A stretch of DNA of 64,000 bases from Calonectria ilicicola (taxonomy: Eukaryota > Ascomycota > Sordariomycetes > Hypocreales > Nectriaceae): NCBI GenBank assembly GCA_020809705.1, contig CP085826.1, forward strand, positions 1,922,001 to 1,986,000, given 5' to 3'. Below the pieces are notes generated by a model. The model was not told the DNA's origin, ran no database searches, and saw only the letters and a program-made list of their open reading frames with translations. The translations under genes and the position numbers were made by a program. How positions within the stretch are numbered: the stretch's first letter is position 1; the number at the start of each line of letters is the position of its first letter. Below are positions 32,897 to 45,233 of the stretch, piece after piece.

Positions 32897-35114
32897 TTAG
32901 CGCCGATCCTCTGTGACACACAAATATTATCATGTCCAAAATGTACCTGCGTCTCGCTGTTGTAGCACCACAGCAACCGTCAGCGTCATTGCAGCCGCAA
33001 CAATTAGCGCCACTGTCGTGGTATTGCCAACCAGAAACCGGGGTGCGTAGTTGGTGTTGTACGTGATAAGCGGGATCCACGCATTGAAAGCGTACCTGTG
33101 TTTTGCCATTTGTCTTAGTACATCCATAAAAAAAAAACAAGCGGTTTGTAACGTGTAATGTTTTTTTTGTTTTTTTGGTGAACTTACGCAACCGAGTTTG
33201 TGGTTCCCAGAATAAACTTTCTTTCGAGGCTATCTCCCGCGCACATTTCATTCACCATGGTCTGTGTAAGAAAAAAATCTCGGTTAGAGGTTTGAAGCAC
33301 AAGATGAAGGTTTATATCAAGTACGTACAAAAAATATTGGACCTGAACCCTGGGCAAACCTAGAGGTTAGATATTTAAGTTAGCTTTATGGTTATATAGT
33401 TGCGTTGAAGCGAGCTCGCTAACCCGGTGAGATAGAATGACGCCCATTTGAGACCAAATGGGACACCGTCCCAGATAGCTAGATTCATGGCAGCGAAAAA
33501 GCAGACAGTCAGTGAAAAGTAAATAATCGGCGCTCTGATTTGTAGAGCATCGCTTGTCCAGCCGTAGCAGAGTGTGGTTATGATGGTGACGGCATTTTGC
33601 ACTGTAGGGTATGTGTTGACCTGGGGAACGGTATACCTATTTTAACCGTTTAGTAGTGATTCTTGACGTTGAGTCTATACTAATATACCGGTTGAGGCTC
33701 TTTAGCCAGAGATTCATATAACTTCCAATATTCTCACTGCAAATAAAGAAGCTGTATGTTTCGTGAGCAACAAAACCACTAACAGCTATGTATGTATACG
33801 AACGTGTAATATGTCGTGTAAACCCAAAAGTGCCACTTTATCATAATACGCTTCAAACCTGCAATAGTAAACGGCTCCTCGAGATCTTTACCGGCCTTTT
33901 GCATTCTTTGCAGGAAAAACTCTTTTTCCTCTGGCTTTAGCCACTTGACTCTGGTGTTGGAAGGAAGGTCTGGAAGCGCATAGTAGGCTTGTCCAGTGTC
34001 AGCACCAACAACATCTTAAAATAGCAAAGCGACTTTAGGCGTCTTACCCCAAAGCGCCATGGGCAGAGTAATGATTCCGTCAAAGATGAACAGCCACCGC
34101 CAGCCCGAGATCCCGTGGGCGCCGTTTAATCCCGTGTGCAGTGCTGCTTGCTGGTAGAGGGGGGCTGTGAGTAAGACGCTGCAGGATTAGATCAGCCACA
34201 CCCGACTTACAAGATACCCACTAAACATGGATCCGACAAACGCAGTGGCGAAGAATATGCACGACCGCTTGGCGAGTTCTGATTGAATATTAGACAAGTT
34301 CGTCTCCCATAAATCTCGTATACCCTTGGGCATGAATGCGCGTGCTGCGTACCTTGTTTTGTATACCACGCACCGAGGACGGTGTGAACGGCGGGATAAA
34401 AAGTCCCTTCTGCTAAGCCAACCTGGAATTTTCATTAATGATGTGGATGGGAAAATAATAGACCCAAAAGAAAAAACCACTTACAAAAAAGCGACATGCG
34501 TACATTTGATGCGGCGTTTTTACTGCAGCAGTTGCGAAAGTGACCACCACCCACATCAATTCCCAACTGGGACACCATATTGACAACCGAACTGTTTATT
34601 GTTAGCTGATTTAATGCTATTTAAAAACCGCATAAAATAACTACCTCTCGTGCAGATGAGCTGTGAAGGAATTTGTGAAATTACGTATCCGCTGTCACTG
34701 GTTAGATTTGACATCTTAGTCGTACTGAGATGACTTGCATGGTCCACATGGTCGTAAACGTCTGGTATTCGTTTCCAACAACGGGAAGCTCTTCCTTCAT
34801 CCCAGACACGTAAGCATTGGCTACCATAAAGTTAGAAGAAGCAACTCGGGGATTTTATATTAATTGAAAATGGACTTGCAAACGTTGTTGGTGTTCAGGT
34901 TCTTGCTGAAATATGCCAGACTCGCCCACGACAGGATAAAGAAGTCGAGCTTGGCGATTCGTCGACGTTCCTCCGGCGTCCGGTCCAGCGTGTCCCAGAC
35001 AACTTCCCGGATCCGTTTTCGCAGTGACTTTTTAGTGGAAACTACATCTTCTCCTAGGGAAGAAGCTGGAGTCACAATTTGCAACGGTCTTGAATCTTTG
35101 GTGAGATCTGGCAT
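32897..35114 (-). CDS. MFS anion:cation symporter (Liz1/Fen2 pantothenate- or Dal5-type), 14 exons
   Basis: Predicted 12-TM plasma-membrane proton symporter for an organic acid/vitamin or ureide-like solute. Fourteen exons close in exact phase to 479 residues, among them 35114-34880, 34820-34739, 34691-34645, 34591-34485, 34422-34353, 33987-33804, 33636-33424 and final 32910-32897. Family segments: [62 protein letters not shown] and [16 protein letters not shown]. These match the Liz1/Fen2 group best; substrate unproved. Introns 1 and 2 use GC donors (GCAAGT); without them the frame breaks twice. It is divergent from the dioxygenase at 35855, with two GATA-type sites in the shared spacer. Confidence 0.85.
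34692..34738 (-). other. GC-AG intron (intron 2 of MFS gene)
   Basis: 47-bp intron with donor AT|GCAAGT and acceptor GACAG|C. Using GC restores MWTIGYVISQ exactly; no GT donor in this stretch gives the right phase. Confidence 0.8.
34821..34879 (-). other. GC-AG intron (intron 1 of MFS gene)
   Basis: 59-bp intron with donor GTTT|GCAAGT, a CTAAC branch site and acceptor GGTAG|CC. It joins NTNNV to SNAYVSG in frame; GT alternatives nearby break the frame. Confidence 0.8.
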
Positions 35115-35370
35115 GTCTGCTGGCTAGGAGTTGAGAGGCAGATTGCAAACTGATTGAGAGCAACCGGACTGGGCGAAGGAGACTAGTTGACTGAAATATT
35201 TGACGAATAAAAATGTATAATACTTTGTACACTCGGTGTCTGACTGATTTGGTCGCCGTTTCTGATTGATGTTGGGGACGGGTAGACCAATCTGCACGAC
35301 CAGTAAGTAGCCACTACAAGCATGTAAGTGAATGGATGTTAGGTGATGGGATTCAAGGAACCAAAAAGCC

Positions 35371-35376
35371 TTATCA
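35371..35376 (-). promoter_or_regulatory. Possible GATA-factor site (TGATAA)
   Basis: HGATAR match in the divergent promoter, same orientation as the second site at 35624-35629. Confidence 0.3.
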
Positions 35377-35623
35377 AAATATTATATTATGGATTCTACT
35401 GTCGTATTATAGGACATATTTTTCTTCATGTCCTGTTCCTTGTTTACTACAGGGTGGCAGCTCCGGCCTCTGCCTATCGCTGGTCTTGCTGAGCACGCAA
35501 TATCACGCTATGCGCAACCGAATGGCGTTGCTCCCTTACAGCGCCATTCATTCCCTGAAGGGTCATAGATGTAGTGCTACCCTCGTTCGTCGCCCAATGG
35601 TGGCTGCTATTGATATGCACGCC

Positions 35624-35629
35624 TTATCA
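35624..35629 (-). promoter_or_regulatory. Possible GATA-factor site (TGATAA)
   Basis: Second HGATAR match, about 250 bp from the first. Such hexamers are frequent by chance, so only the pairing with a transporter promoter makes it notable. Confidence 0.3.
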
Positions 35630-35854
35630 AACGATGCCAATATATCCCACTATACCCGGTCCAGCAGATGCATCTTTGGGGTTTCAACTAACGTCATCGA
35701 GCTGACCCCGCGATGCCTACACCTAACCCATTTAAGGCCGTCTTCTTTTGAAGAGGCCCATGAGCGCCCATGATAGTTTTGACTGGGGTAGAGTGTAGTA
35801 AATCGTCTCAGCATCTCGGCAAGCACAATCGCAACAACCCCCTGGCTGATTGCA

Positions 35855-37200
35855 ATGTCTCCTACGCGAACTGACAACGATCTCCCCGAGTATGAGTACC
35901 CGGAAGGGCCCAAAGAGCCGCGTAAGTCATGTATCACTAGGAACATTTGCTGATCCCACTGAACCTCTGGGATAGTCGAATATGCAGACCTTCAAGCCCT
36001 CGATATTTCTCTCCTTGACCAACCAGGGGGAAAGCAGGCACTCGCAGAACAAGTATTGAGCTTCATTAACAAGAATGGTACGTCAATAACACAATAATTT
36101 ACCCAGTTTTCGACGACAGGGAAAACAATACCCAAGAGAGAGACAGTGTGTGTGTGTATGTGTTGACTGCTCACTCCTTCAATAGGCTTCTTCTACGTCG
36201 TCGGCCACGGCTTCTCTGACGAGGAAGTCCGGAGGCAGTACGCCATCGGCAGGGCCTTTTTCGACCTCCCTCTCGAGGAGAAGATGCGCTACCAGTGCGA
36301 CACGGCGCGCGGCGACTTTCGCGGCTACAAGCCGCAGTCAACAGGCGATCTAGCAGCCCGCGACAACGACGAGCGCTACAACATCCCCAAGTTCACACCC
36401 GAGCATGAGCGCGAGCATCCGCCGCTCATTGTCGACCACCTCGACGAGATCCGCGACTTTTCGCTCAAGGTTCATAACAACCTCCTGCTCCCTCTGCTAC
36501 GCCTCTTTGCGTACGTACTGGAGCTCGACGACGACGACTACTTCGTCCAGCGCCACCGCTACGAGGCCAAGGGGCTCGAATATCTGCGTTACATGAAATA
36601 CTACCCGCGCACCCGCGACAAGGACGCCGAGGCCGGCAACGTCTGGGCGAAGGGCCACACTGACTACAACACGCTGACGTTCCTCTTCCACCAACCCATC
36701 GCCGGCCTGCAGGCGCTGAGCCCCGAGGGCCGCTGGCAATATGTCCAGTCACCGCGCGACGCCGTCATTGTCAACATTGCCGACGCCCTCGAGTTCATGA
36801 GCGGAGGATACCTCAAGAGCACCGTCCACCGCGTGGTGCGCCCACCTGAGGACCAGGCCGGCAAGCCGCGCCACAGCTTGATCTACTTTGCGCGCCCAGA
36901 GGCCGACATTGCGCTGGAGCCCGTGTCCAGCCCGCTTCTGAAGCGATTGGGATTGCAGAATAAGGAGTCGCAGTTTAGCCGCCCCGTGACTGCCGAAGGT
37001 ATGTGGAAGTTGCGTTCCATGAAGGGGTTGTGATGTGAAAAAATAAAAATAAAATGTGCCAGTTGCTAACTCGATATACTTACTTATATATAGAGTGGGC
37101 GCGGGCCCGCATTGCCAAGGACCACAGATTTCGAACGGGCTTGGTCAACCGAGAGGAGAGTGAAATCATTGCTGGCGTCAACCAAACTTATTATAACTAG
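35855..37200 (+). CDS. 2-oxoglutarate/Fe(II)-dependent dioxygenase (IPNS-like)
   Basis: Non-haem iron oxygenase that would hydroxylate or desaturate a small molecule with 2-oxoglutarate and O2. Exons 35855-35921, 35976-36077, 36186-36998 and 37094-37200; phases close to 362 residues. The N-terminal DIOX_N part includes GFFYVVGHGF (from residue 57); the jelly-roll core has the iron triad H214-x-D216 (in GHTDYNT) and H271 (in STVHRVV); the co-substrate arginine motif R285-H-S287 follows. Nothing essential is missing. The substrate is unknown. The head-to-head transporter suggests uptake and oxidation of a common compound (inference). The long GC-rich exon 3 contrasts with the AT-rich flanks. 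Confidence 0.88.
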
Positions 37201-37698
37201 GAAAATGAGAATGAGCTGGTACAAGTGTTGTCACAAGCAGTCCCGACAAGTCGTAACTCAGGCGTTAACTATGTAGCGTGCCGACCCGTGGGCCCAGAAA
37301 AAAAGCAATGCTTTTTAACTATGTTATGCTTATGTGATCTACATGTACTACGCCAATAGCCGGTGATCAATTCTGACTTGCATCTCATGTGCGCCATCAT
37401 ATCTAATCAATCATTTATTTATCCGCCCACAATCAACCGCACACTCACTCATGATATCATAGATGGGGAGAAAAAAAGAGAAATTGATTTGAAAAGATAA
37501 AAAAAAAACAAAATGCAAAAAAATATACATGACCCAAAACCCAGACAGAGCTCAGGAAAGCTATCTTTGTTTCCGTGACCCAACCTGTCATTTTCGCCTA
37601 CACCCGCACAAGCCGTCCCAGTTTCATCAATAAAGTCATCACTACCACTTACTAACTATGTTGCTGATATGCAATTCATCACCTGGTTTCATGGAAGC
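37201..37698. other. Convergent 3' region, A-rich
   Basis: 3' UTR DNA with poly-A runs near 37500. No gene seen. Confidence 0.5.
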
Positions 37699-38560
37699 TT
37701 AGACTCCCAGGGCCTCAACGGGTCCCTGACTTCGGGTCTTGCGGGCTGTCCTGCCCATGGGAGGAGCAATCTTCTTCTCCCGCTTTGCTTTGCCATTCTT
37801 CCCGTTGGCTGCTGGGTGAGACGGGACGTTGTCGATGCGGGCCTTTTTGGCGCGCTCATGGGAGCCGTTGTTCTCCGGCTTGGACGACGACTTGCCGTTG
37901 GTTGGGGCGGCGGCGGCGGCGGCGGCAACGACTGGTTCATCGTCGAGCTTGCGTTTCTCAGCGGAACCAGAGTCGCTAGTCGCCTCAGATGCTGCAGAGT
38001 CCTTGGCCTCGGCATCTTTGCTGCTGGAGTTGTTGACAATTTCCTCAACGGGCTCGTCGCTGGCGGCCTTCTCCTTGGCTGCGGCCTCTGATGAGGCATC
38101 GCCGGGTCCAAGGATGACTTGGGCCTCTTCCTTGGGCTTCTCCTTGGGCTCCTCGTCGAGCTTCAGCTCCGGCCTCGGGCTACCGCCGGCCGGAGTCCGG
38201 TTATCAACGGGCGTCTCTGGTACCGACATGACTTCGACGGGCCTGGGCATCTTTGCGCGAGGTTCGGCGCTGCCATCAGCCTTGTTTTCATCGGGCTTGG
38301 GCTCTTCCGTGACGTGCACGGCTGGAGCCACGGCCTGAGACTCGGGAGCTTTGGGGCCAGGCTCGCCGGCTACATCAGAGGATTCAATGTCAGCGCAACG
38401 TCCAGTAGCGGTGGCTTGGGGGAGTTGTAGGCTGCGACAATTCCTTGTTTTTGGGTCAGGAAAGGGCCAATTGGGCTACACTGGACAGAAGCCCGATGGC
38501 ATTGATGGCTGGGTGATGATGTATACCTTTGTCGATGGCGGGAGCGCTGCCGTCGGACAT
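37699..38560 (-). CDS. 234-residue low-complexity Ala/Glu/Lys-rich protein, probably nuclear
   Basis: Two exons, 38560-38527 and 38369-37699, around a 157-bp intron; phase closes. It begins MSDGSAPAIDK and is disordered, alternating acidic and lysine/alanine-rich stretches, with a seven-alanine run encoded by (GGC)7 on the plus strand. Near the C-terminus are basic patches (HERAKKARID; GKAKREKKIAPPMGRTARKT) that look like nuclear localisation signals or DNA/RNA-contact tails. No folded domain is visible and I cannot name it. The conserved-looking GRTARKTRSQGP tail would be the best search handle. It is divergent from DPM1 across about 2 kb. Confidence 0.72.
37906..37926 (+). repeat. (GGC)7 trinucleotide repeat coding poly-Ala
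   Basis: Encodes seven alanines on the minus strand inside the low-complexity protein; a candidate for length variation. Confidence 0.85.
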
Positions 38561-38970
38561 GATGATGACGTAAGAGTAGCTGTCGCAGAGAGCGATGCTG
38601 GTGAGCGCAAGCTTGGAGGTGGCACGGTACGGTGTCTACACGAGCTGTACGGGGTACGGAGGGATCATGCGACACAATATCAGGACGTAGGGCTTCAAAA
38701 GAACGTGCGATGAAGATGTAGGGAGGAAGTGAGGTTGGGGGGATGGGCGAACGAGGACGGCGTGAGGTTGGCTGGCAAAAGCACGAGGTCACGACGGTTC
38801 CACAGGGCGAGCGAGTGAGCTACAGAGAATCCTCGCGGCTTCGGTTTCCCTCTTGGCCAGACATCGGAGAGCTAGGGACAGCTCCGAGCTGGCTGGGCTG
38901 GTAGCACAAGGGCTTGCGCGCCCCCCTCGAGAGGCACACACAAGTCGCTCAGCGGCGACATTTCCGTGGG

Positions 38971-39014
38971 GAGGAACCTGCGAGGAACCTGCGAGGAACT
39001 TGTGAGGAACTTGG
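38971..39014 (+). repeat. 11-bp tandem repeat x4
   Basis: Four units of GAGGAACCTGC, the last two with C-to-T changes (GAGGAACTTGT, GAGGAACTTGG). Confidence 0.9.
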
Positions 39015-39690
39015 TAGGCATATGGTGGAAACCTGGACCTGGACAAAGGGTACGAGAGCGTGTAGCTCTCCGTGCTTTGGGGGGGGGCAATGTCTCCGTC
39101 TACTGCATTGGGCTAAAGCGGCAGCATGTGGTGCCGGCGCTGGGCGAGTAATCGAGGGCAGTTGGTGCACAGTGTCGGGTCGGGAGACGGCAGCTGGGTG
39201 GGCGGGCGAGCGAGGTCTGGGACTGTGATGCTTGTGTGGACCAAGCAGAGAGCGGATGTGACGGTGTGAACTCTGAGGATCGGGACGGAGAACAAGTCAA
39301 GGCCGTCGTCAGGATGGAGTTGCAGTTGCGGGGAAGAGCCTGGTGGAGCCGGCCAGGCGTCGGGGCCAGCGATCTGGGACACAGACAGGCCTGGGGCGAC
39401 GCTTGGAGCACGCCTGTCAGCGCTGTGGCCAGTCGGGCGCAAGCAAAATGTGTGGTTAGAGCCGGTAGTCGAGGGGATGGGGATGATGTGCGGCCGAGGG
39501 CGTGGCCATGCTGGTCATGCTTGCTTTTGCCCATCCATTGCTTGCGCCGCCGCCGCTGCTGGCTGTTCTGCTTGGTCAATTGCGGACTATCATGGCCGAT
39601 TGGTGCACCGCAGCCAATTGGAGGCCATCAGAGAGGATGGGATGCGGGTGCAGAATGGATGGGGGCTGGGAAGAGGGGGAATGGGACGCG

Positions 39691-39715
39691 GCATGGCATG
39701 GCATGGCATTGCATG
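39691..39715 (+). repeat. (GCATG)5 pentanucleotide repeat
   Basis: Five units, the fourth reading GCATT, followed by GGGATGTGGGATGTGGGAGTGGG-like purine-rich DNA. Confidence 0.85.
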
Positions 39716-39888
39716 GGATGTGGGATGTGGGAGTGGGAGGTGGGAGAGGGAGGTGGGAGAGGTGCAGTCGTTTCTCACGGCACAGCAAGTATGTAAGCAT
39801 CTTGTGCTCTCTCCCTGTCCTTGCCGTTGTCCGTCCATGTCGTCTTTCTTCCCGCTGCCAAAAGCTGCACGCACCGTCGTCAGAGTGA

Positions 39889-41333
<1,445 letters not shown>

Positions 41334-41592
41334 AGACATGTCAAGGACGAGACGAAGGAGATGTATGAACAAAAGGCACACACACATGTTTGTTGGACTT
41401 TGGGGGCGTTCGGGAAGTATAGTACCGTTTAATTTAATACCACGTTTCTACGGAATACAGCCCCGCCATTGCTTATATGAATCTTGATTTGTGCCTGTTT
41501 AAAACAAAAAAAGTTGTGTTGACCTGTCTTGGATGTTCTTTTTTCACAAACTAGCTAACTGATAGATCGCCTGATCCCCCCACTGATATGTC

Positions 41593-42530
41593 TTACATGT
41601 TGCGCCCACCTGTCACCATGATGGTCTGACCTGACACATAGGAGAACAGCGGGCTGGCCACGGCCAAGATGCTGCTGGCGGCCTCGGTGGGCGAGCCGGG
41701 CCTGCGCAGAGGAATGTCAGCGTAGGCGTTGTCGCCCGCGGCCTGCTTCTGCTTCTGGGGGATTCCTAGGGCAATCTTCTCGCCGTCGGGGCTGGTGACG
41801 AAGGCGCCGTCCTCCTTGTCGGCCGTCAGGCGGGTGGTGATGTGGCCAAAGGCGATTGTGTTTGAGCGCACGCCAAAGGCCGGGCCCCATTCCTTGGCAA
41901 TGGTCTTGGTGAAGCCAGTGACGCCGGCCTTGGCCAGCGCGTAGTTGAGCTGACCCGCGTTGCCGTGGACGCCCGAGGTGGACGAGATGTTGACGATGCA
42001 GCGCGGGGCGCCGTCCTTGACGCGGAAGAAGGGCGCGGCCTCACGGACGAGGGTGAAGGGCGCGGTGCAGTGCAGGGCGATGATGTTGTCCCACTGCTTG
42101 TCAGTCATCTTGTGGATGACACCATCCCACGTGTAGCCCGCGTTGTTGACAATGATGTTGATCTTGCCGTTGCCGAACTCAGCGGCCTTCTTGACGAGCT
42201 CCTTGATGTACTCAGCGTTGGTCACATCACCTGCCACGGCGATGGCCTGGCCGCCGCTCTTGTTGATGCCCTCAGCTACGGCAGCAGACTTCTCTAGAGA
42301 GGGTCCCGTGTAAGCGTCCGAATGATCACGACAAGCTGCGCCCATGTAGGAAAATACTTACTCTCGTCAATGTCCGCAACGATAACCTTGGCTCCCTCAT
42401 TGGCAAACAACCGCGCAGCTTCGGCGCCGATTCCCTGGCCACTGCCTGTAATAATGGCGACTTGGCCAGCCAACAGACCCTTGGGGTAGTTGAGGTGGCC
42501 GGCGATCTGGCTAACACGGTCTGACGACAT
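41593..42530 (-). CDS. Short-chain dehydrogenase/reductase (FabG-like)
   Basis: NAD(P)(H)-dependent oxidoreductase related to 3-oxoacyl-ACP/acetoacetyl-CoA reductases. Exons 42530-42362 and 42293-41593; 68-bp intron; phase closes to 289 residues. Classical SDR marks: TGSGQGIG cofactor loop (28-35), IVNNAG (104-109), Ser in NISSTSG (about 160) and YALAK (Y174, K178). A family-typical ending SGQTIMVTGGRNM follows a longer substrate loop (residues about 205-240). The GC-rich coding sequence suggests good expression. No clear organelle signal. Substrate not readable; a mitochondrial or peroxisomal fatty-acid role is only one option. Confidence 0.9.
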
Positions 42531-43052
42531 GCTGGGCTGCTGAGCTGAACTGACTGACTGACTGACGGACGGACTGAATGACTCCTTTCAAAGATTGTGA
42601 GATTAAGACAAGAAAATTCTTTCTGGGGCTTGATTGAAAACCTGGCAGGTAAAAATATCAGCCCGCAATGGCGAGATCGGCCACATCATTTGAGACCTGC
42701 AGGCGCCCAGTTTACTTGTAAAACCGAGGTTCCCCGCGGCCTCGGTTTTACCGCCTTGGGCGATGTGTGGGGTAAAGGCCGCCGGGAGAGGTGACCCATG
42801 TACAAGGGGTTTAGGGGAATTAAGGAGTAAGAGCTTGCAGCTATAATTTTTTGATTACATGTTAGAGAAACTTTTCTATCGTGATTAGTATAGTATGTGT
42901 TGGGAGCCTCGGTTTGGAGGTTTGCAGCCACCATCGGTTACTGGATTTTTGACAACGTGTTTCGGCACAAACTGATAACGCATAGAGTGCATCGGGGACA
43001 AAAGCAATTTTAACAGCGCCATTGTTACATAAAACTTGCGTTATTCATAATT
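42531..43052. other. Intergenic, no gene seen
   Basis: Upstream of the SDR gene (with TGAC repeats at about 42551-42566) and downstream of the TPR gene. Confidence 0.5.
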
Positions 43053-44654
43053 CTACATCTTAAAGTCTGCATTAGTCTTTTCCCATCCTACCGCCGACGG
43101 CTGTGCTCCAGCAACACGCTCCGTCAACCTGACCTTTAGGTTTCGGTTCTTTTCGGTGCATAACTCATATATTGTTGACAAATTGAATAGGAGCGTGTGA
43201 GAGGACAAGCCCGAGTCAACTAATCCCTCAAGAATTTCGCGCCCCTGGCCATGTTAGTATGTGATTGGATACAAGTTAGAGGGGTGGGTTAGGCTCGGCA
43301 TACCTCGTGAATCCTTCCTAGATATAGCAAACAAACAGCCGTGTTGATGCCCACCATCTCGTCGTCGACTGTGCCTTTGAGATCCTTCCATTTTTCCAGG
43401 GCAGATTTGTAATCGCCATCGGCCATTTCGCATAGCGCATTGATAAGCTTCTCTTGGTTCTCTGCGCCTTCAGGGCCTTGTTGCGCGCACTCCCTGGCAC
43501 GGTCGGCATCGCCAAGGTGTAGCCAGAGCAGCGCCTTAGAGAGGGCCAGCTTGCCATCACCCCGATCCCTTAGGCTGCCGAGGTGGTGCACAGCCCCAGC
43601 GAGGTCGTCCATTTCGATGAGAGCACCAGTCACTTTGATCCCGAGTTCGTGGAGACGAGCCTTCCAGAGCTCCTTGACTGAGTTGTCGTGCTGGGCCGCG
43701 GCTTTGGCGATGCGTTCCCGGGCTTCGCGCGCAAGATCGTGGTAGCTCATGACAGCTCGCCGCGGGTCGCCAAAGCCGAGGGATTGGAGACGGACATTGA
43801 GGACTCGGAGTTCCCAAGGAACCAGATGCTCTCCCGTAGTTTCATCGACGTAGGTCCGAATGTCGTTGAGATCCTCCAAGGCCTTCACCTCTTGAGCGGC
43901 CAAGGGGGTCGCATCGATCAATGTCAGACATGCCAGGCGAGTGTAGAGTAACCTGAAGATGCGCTTGGAGTCTCTGGGGTTGACGCCGCCGTGCGCGCTG
44001 GTTCCAGTCAGCTCCTGGACTGCGGCAATAGCAGCTGCTCTGAAATGGCCATTCGCTAGTAGCTCTTCAATAGGCGCTTCAGAATTTGGCTGATTTGGAG
44101 AATTCCGGAATGCCACGGGCACGTTAAGAGGACTGAGTGGGTGGTAGATCTCAGGGCGCAAGAGAAAGGAAAAGTCCTTGGCGCGAGGCTCACCAAGCTG
44201 GGGAACTGGAGAAGATGCTGAGGAGCGGACGGGTGGCGAGGAGATCCTGGGCCGGTATACTGGTGTCCGTGGAGATGACTGCGCTGGAGGAGTGGAAGCA
44301 GCAGAAGCAGCAGGTTGGCGAGATGTTAGTGGGTCACTGCGAGGCGTTAGATGGGGGCCAGGTGGTGGTGCGTCAAAGAGACGTGGGCGTACTCGTCGAC
44401 ATCAAGGGGTCCTTTAGTAGAGGACCTCGGTCTGGCTGAGAGATTGTCAGTGGTTTTGAACAAGATGCAGGCCTTCACGACGGCGTTGGTCGTGTGAGCT
44501 TGGTGGATGAGATGACGTTGCAGAGGGGCAGATAGCTCACAGCAGCTTGCTCTACGTCTGTCGCCAAATGTCCTGGGTCGGCTGTGAACTTACCCTTTGT
44601 GACCGACTTATTCCTAGAGTGTCCTCTACCAGCCGATCCTTGGTGGTCACTCAT
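43053..44654 (-). CDS. TRAPPC12-like TPR protein
   Basis: Resembles TRAPPC12, a TPR subunit of the TRAPP tethering complex in ER-Golgi traffic. Model: exons 44654-44594, 44391-43304 and 43244-43053; phases close to 446 residues. The N-terminus is Pro/Ser-rich, then LRPEIYHPLSP, a helical TPR solenoid (SALEKWKDLKGTVDDEMVGI region), and the diagnostic ending AVGWEKTNADFKM. The 5' part is uncertain: an alternative acceptor at about 44435 opens a frame reading SSTKGPLDVDEYAHV, which also looks protein-like but would need another intron to rejoin the main frame. Confidence 0.75.
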
Positions 44655-45233
44655 GATTTCTGTTTCCGTCTCTCGACGTTGTCTCCGTCATACTCACTCT
44701 GTGGTGGGCTGGCGTGGTGACCAACCTGGCGGATAATTGTCGGCAAACCCTGACAAGCCGCATTTTGGTCAGTTGCCAACCTGAGTTTGTCCATGATTGA
44801 ATGGGTTACCACAAAAATCACTTTCCAAAAAGTCGGAGAGAAGATTAGAATGGAGAAAAATGAAAGAATATCATGAATGCATCAAGATATAACAACTTTT
44901 TTTTTTTTTTTTTTTGGATTCTTTTTTTTTAATTACACCCTTACCGATGCACTGACCAAAGTGTATGTGTATGCAGGAGGACTCAAAACAAATTCAAGTT
45001 GAACAATAGCTTACAAATTTACAATCTGGGTTCTTAAGAGCGGGGACTCGTATTGAAATGAAAGACTAAAAAGACTAGAAATAATTTCCACGGCACTGGT
45101 GGCACCCTTTCATTGCCTTCAACCAAAGCATGCAGCATCCACTTCCACTTATTCAGCCCCTCAAATCATCCGCCAAAACGAAGAAAACGGAGTTGTTTGG
45201 ATGGTGTTAACCAAACCAAGAACTAATCAAGTA
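44655..45233. other. Intergenic with long poly-T
   Basis: Contains T19 at 44897-44915 and T9 at 44922-44930. No gene seen. Confidence 0.5.
44897..44915 (+). repeat. Poly-T (T19)
   Basis: Homopolymer of 19 T, followed by a second run of 9. Confidence 0.9.

Larger units (their letters stand above)
35115..35854. promoter_or_regulatory. Divergent promoter between transporter and dioxygenase
   Basis: 740 bp with no convincing gene, despite one open frame of about 145 codons lacking any family likeness. It carries two identical TTATCA (TGATAA on the minus strand) sites, compatible with GATA-factor (nitrogen) control. Confidence 0.45.

Noticed and set aside
34860..35114. MFS gene at 32897-35114 as a frameshifted pseudogene
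   Set aside because: The apparent frame breaks vanish when two GCAAGT donors are accepted; all 14 exons then close in phase.
35336..35773. Plus-strand open frame of 145 codons in the divergent promoter
   Set aside because: No recognisable pattern, and it overlaps the expected regulatory region of two well-supported genes.
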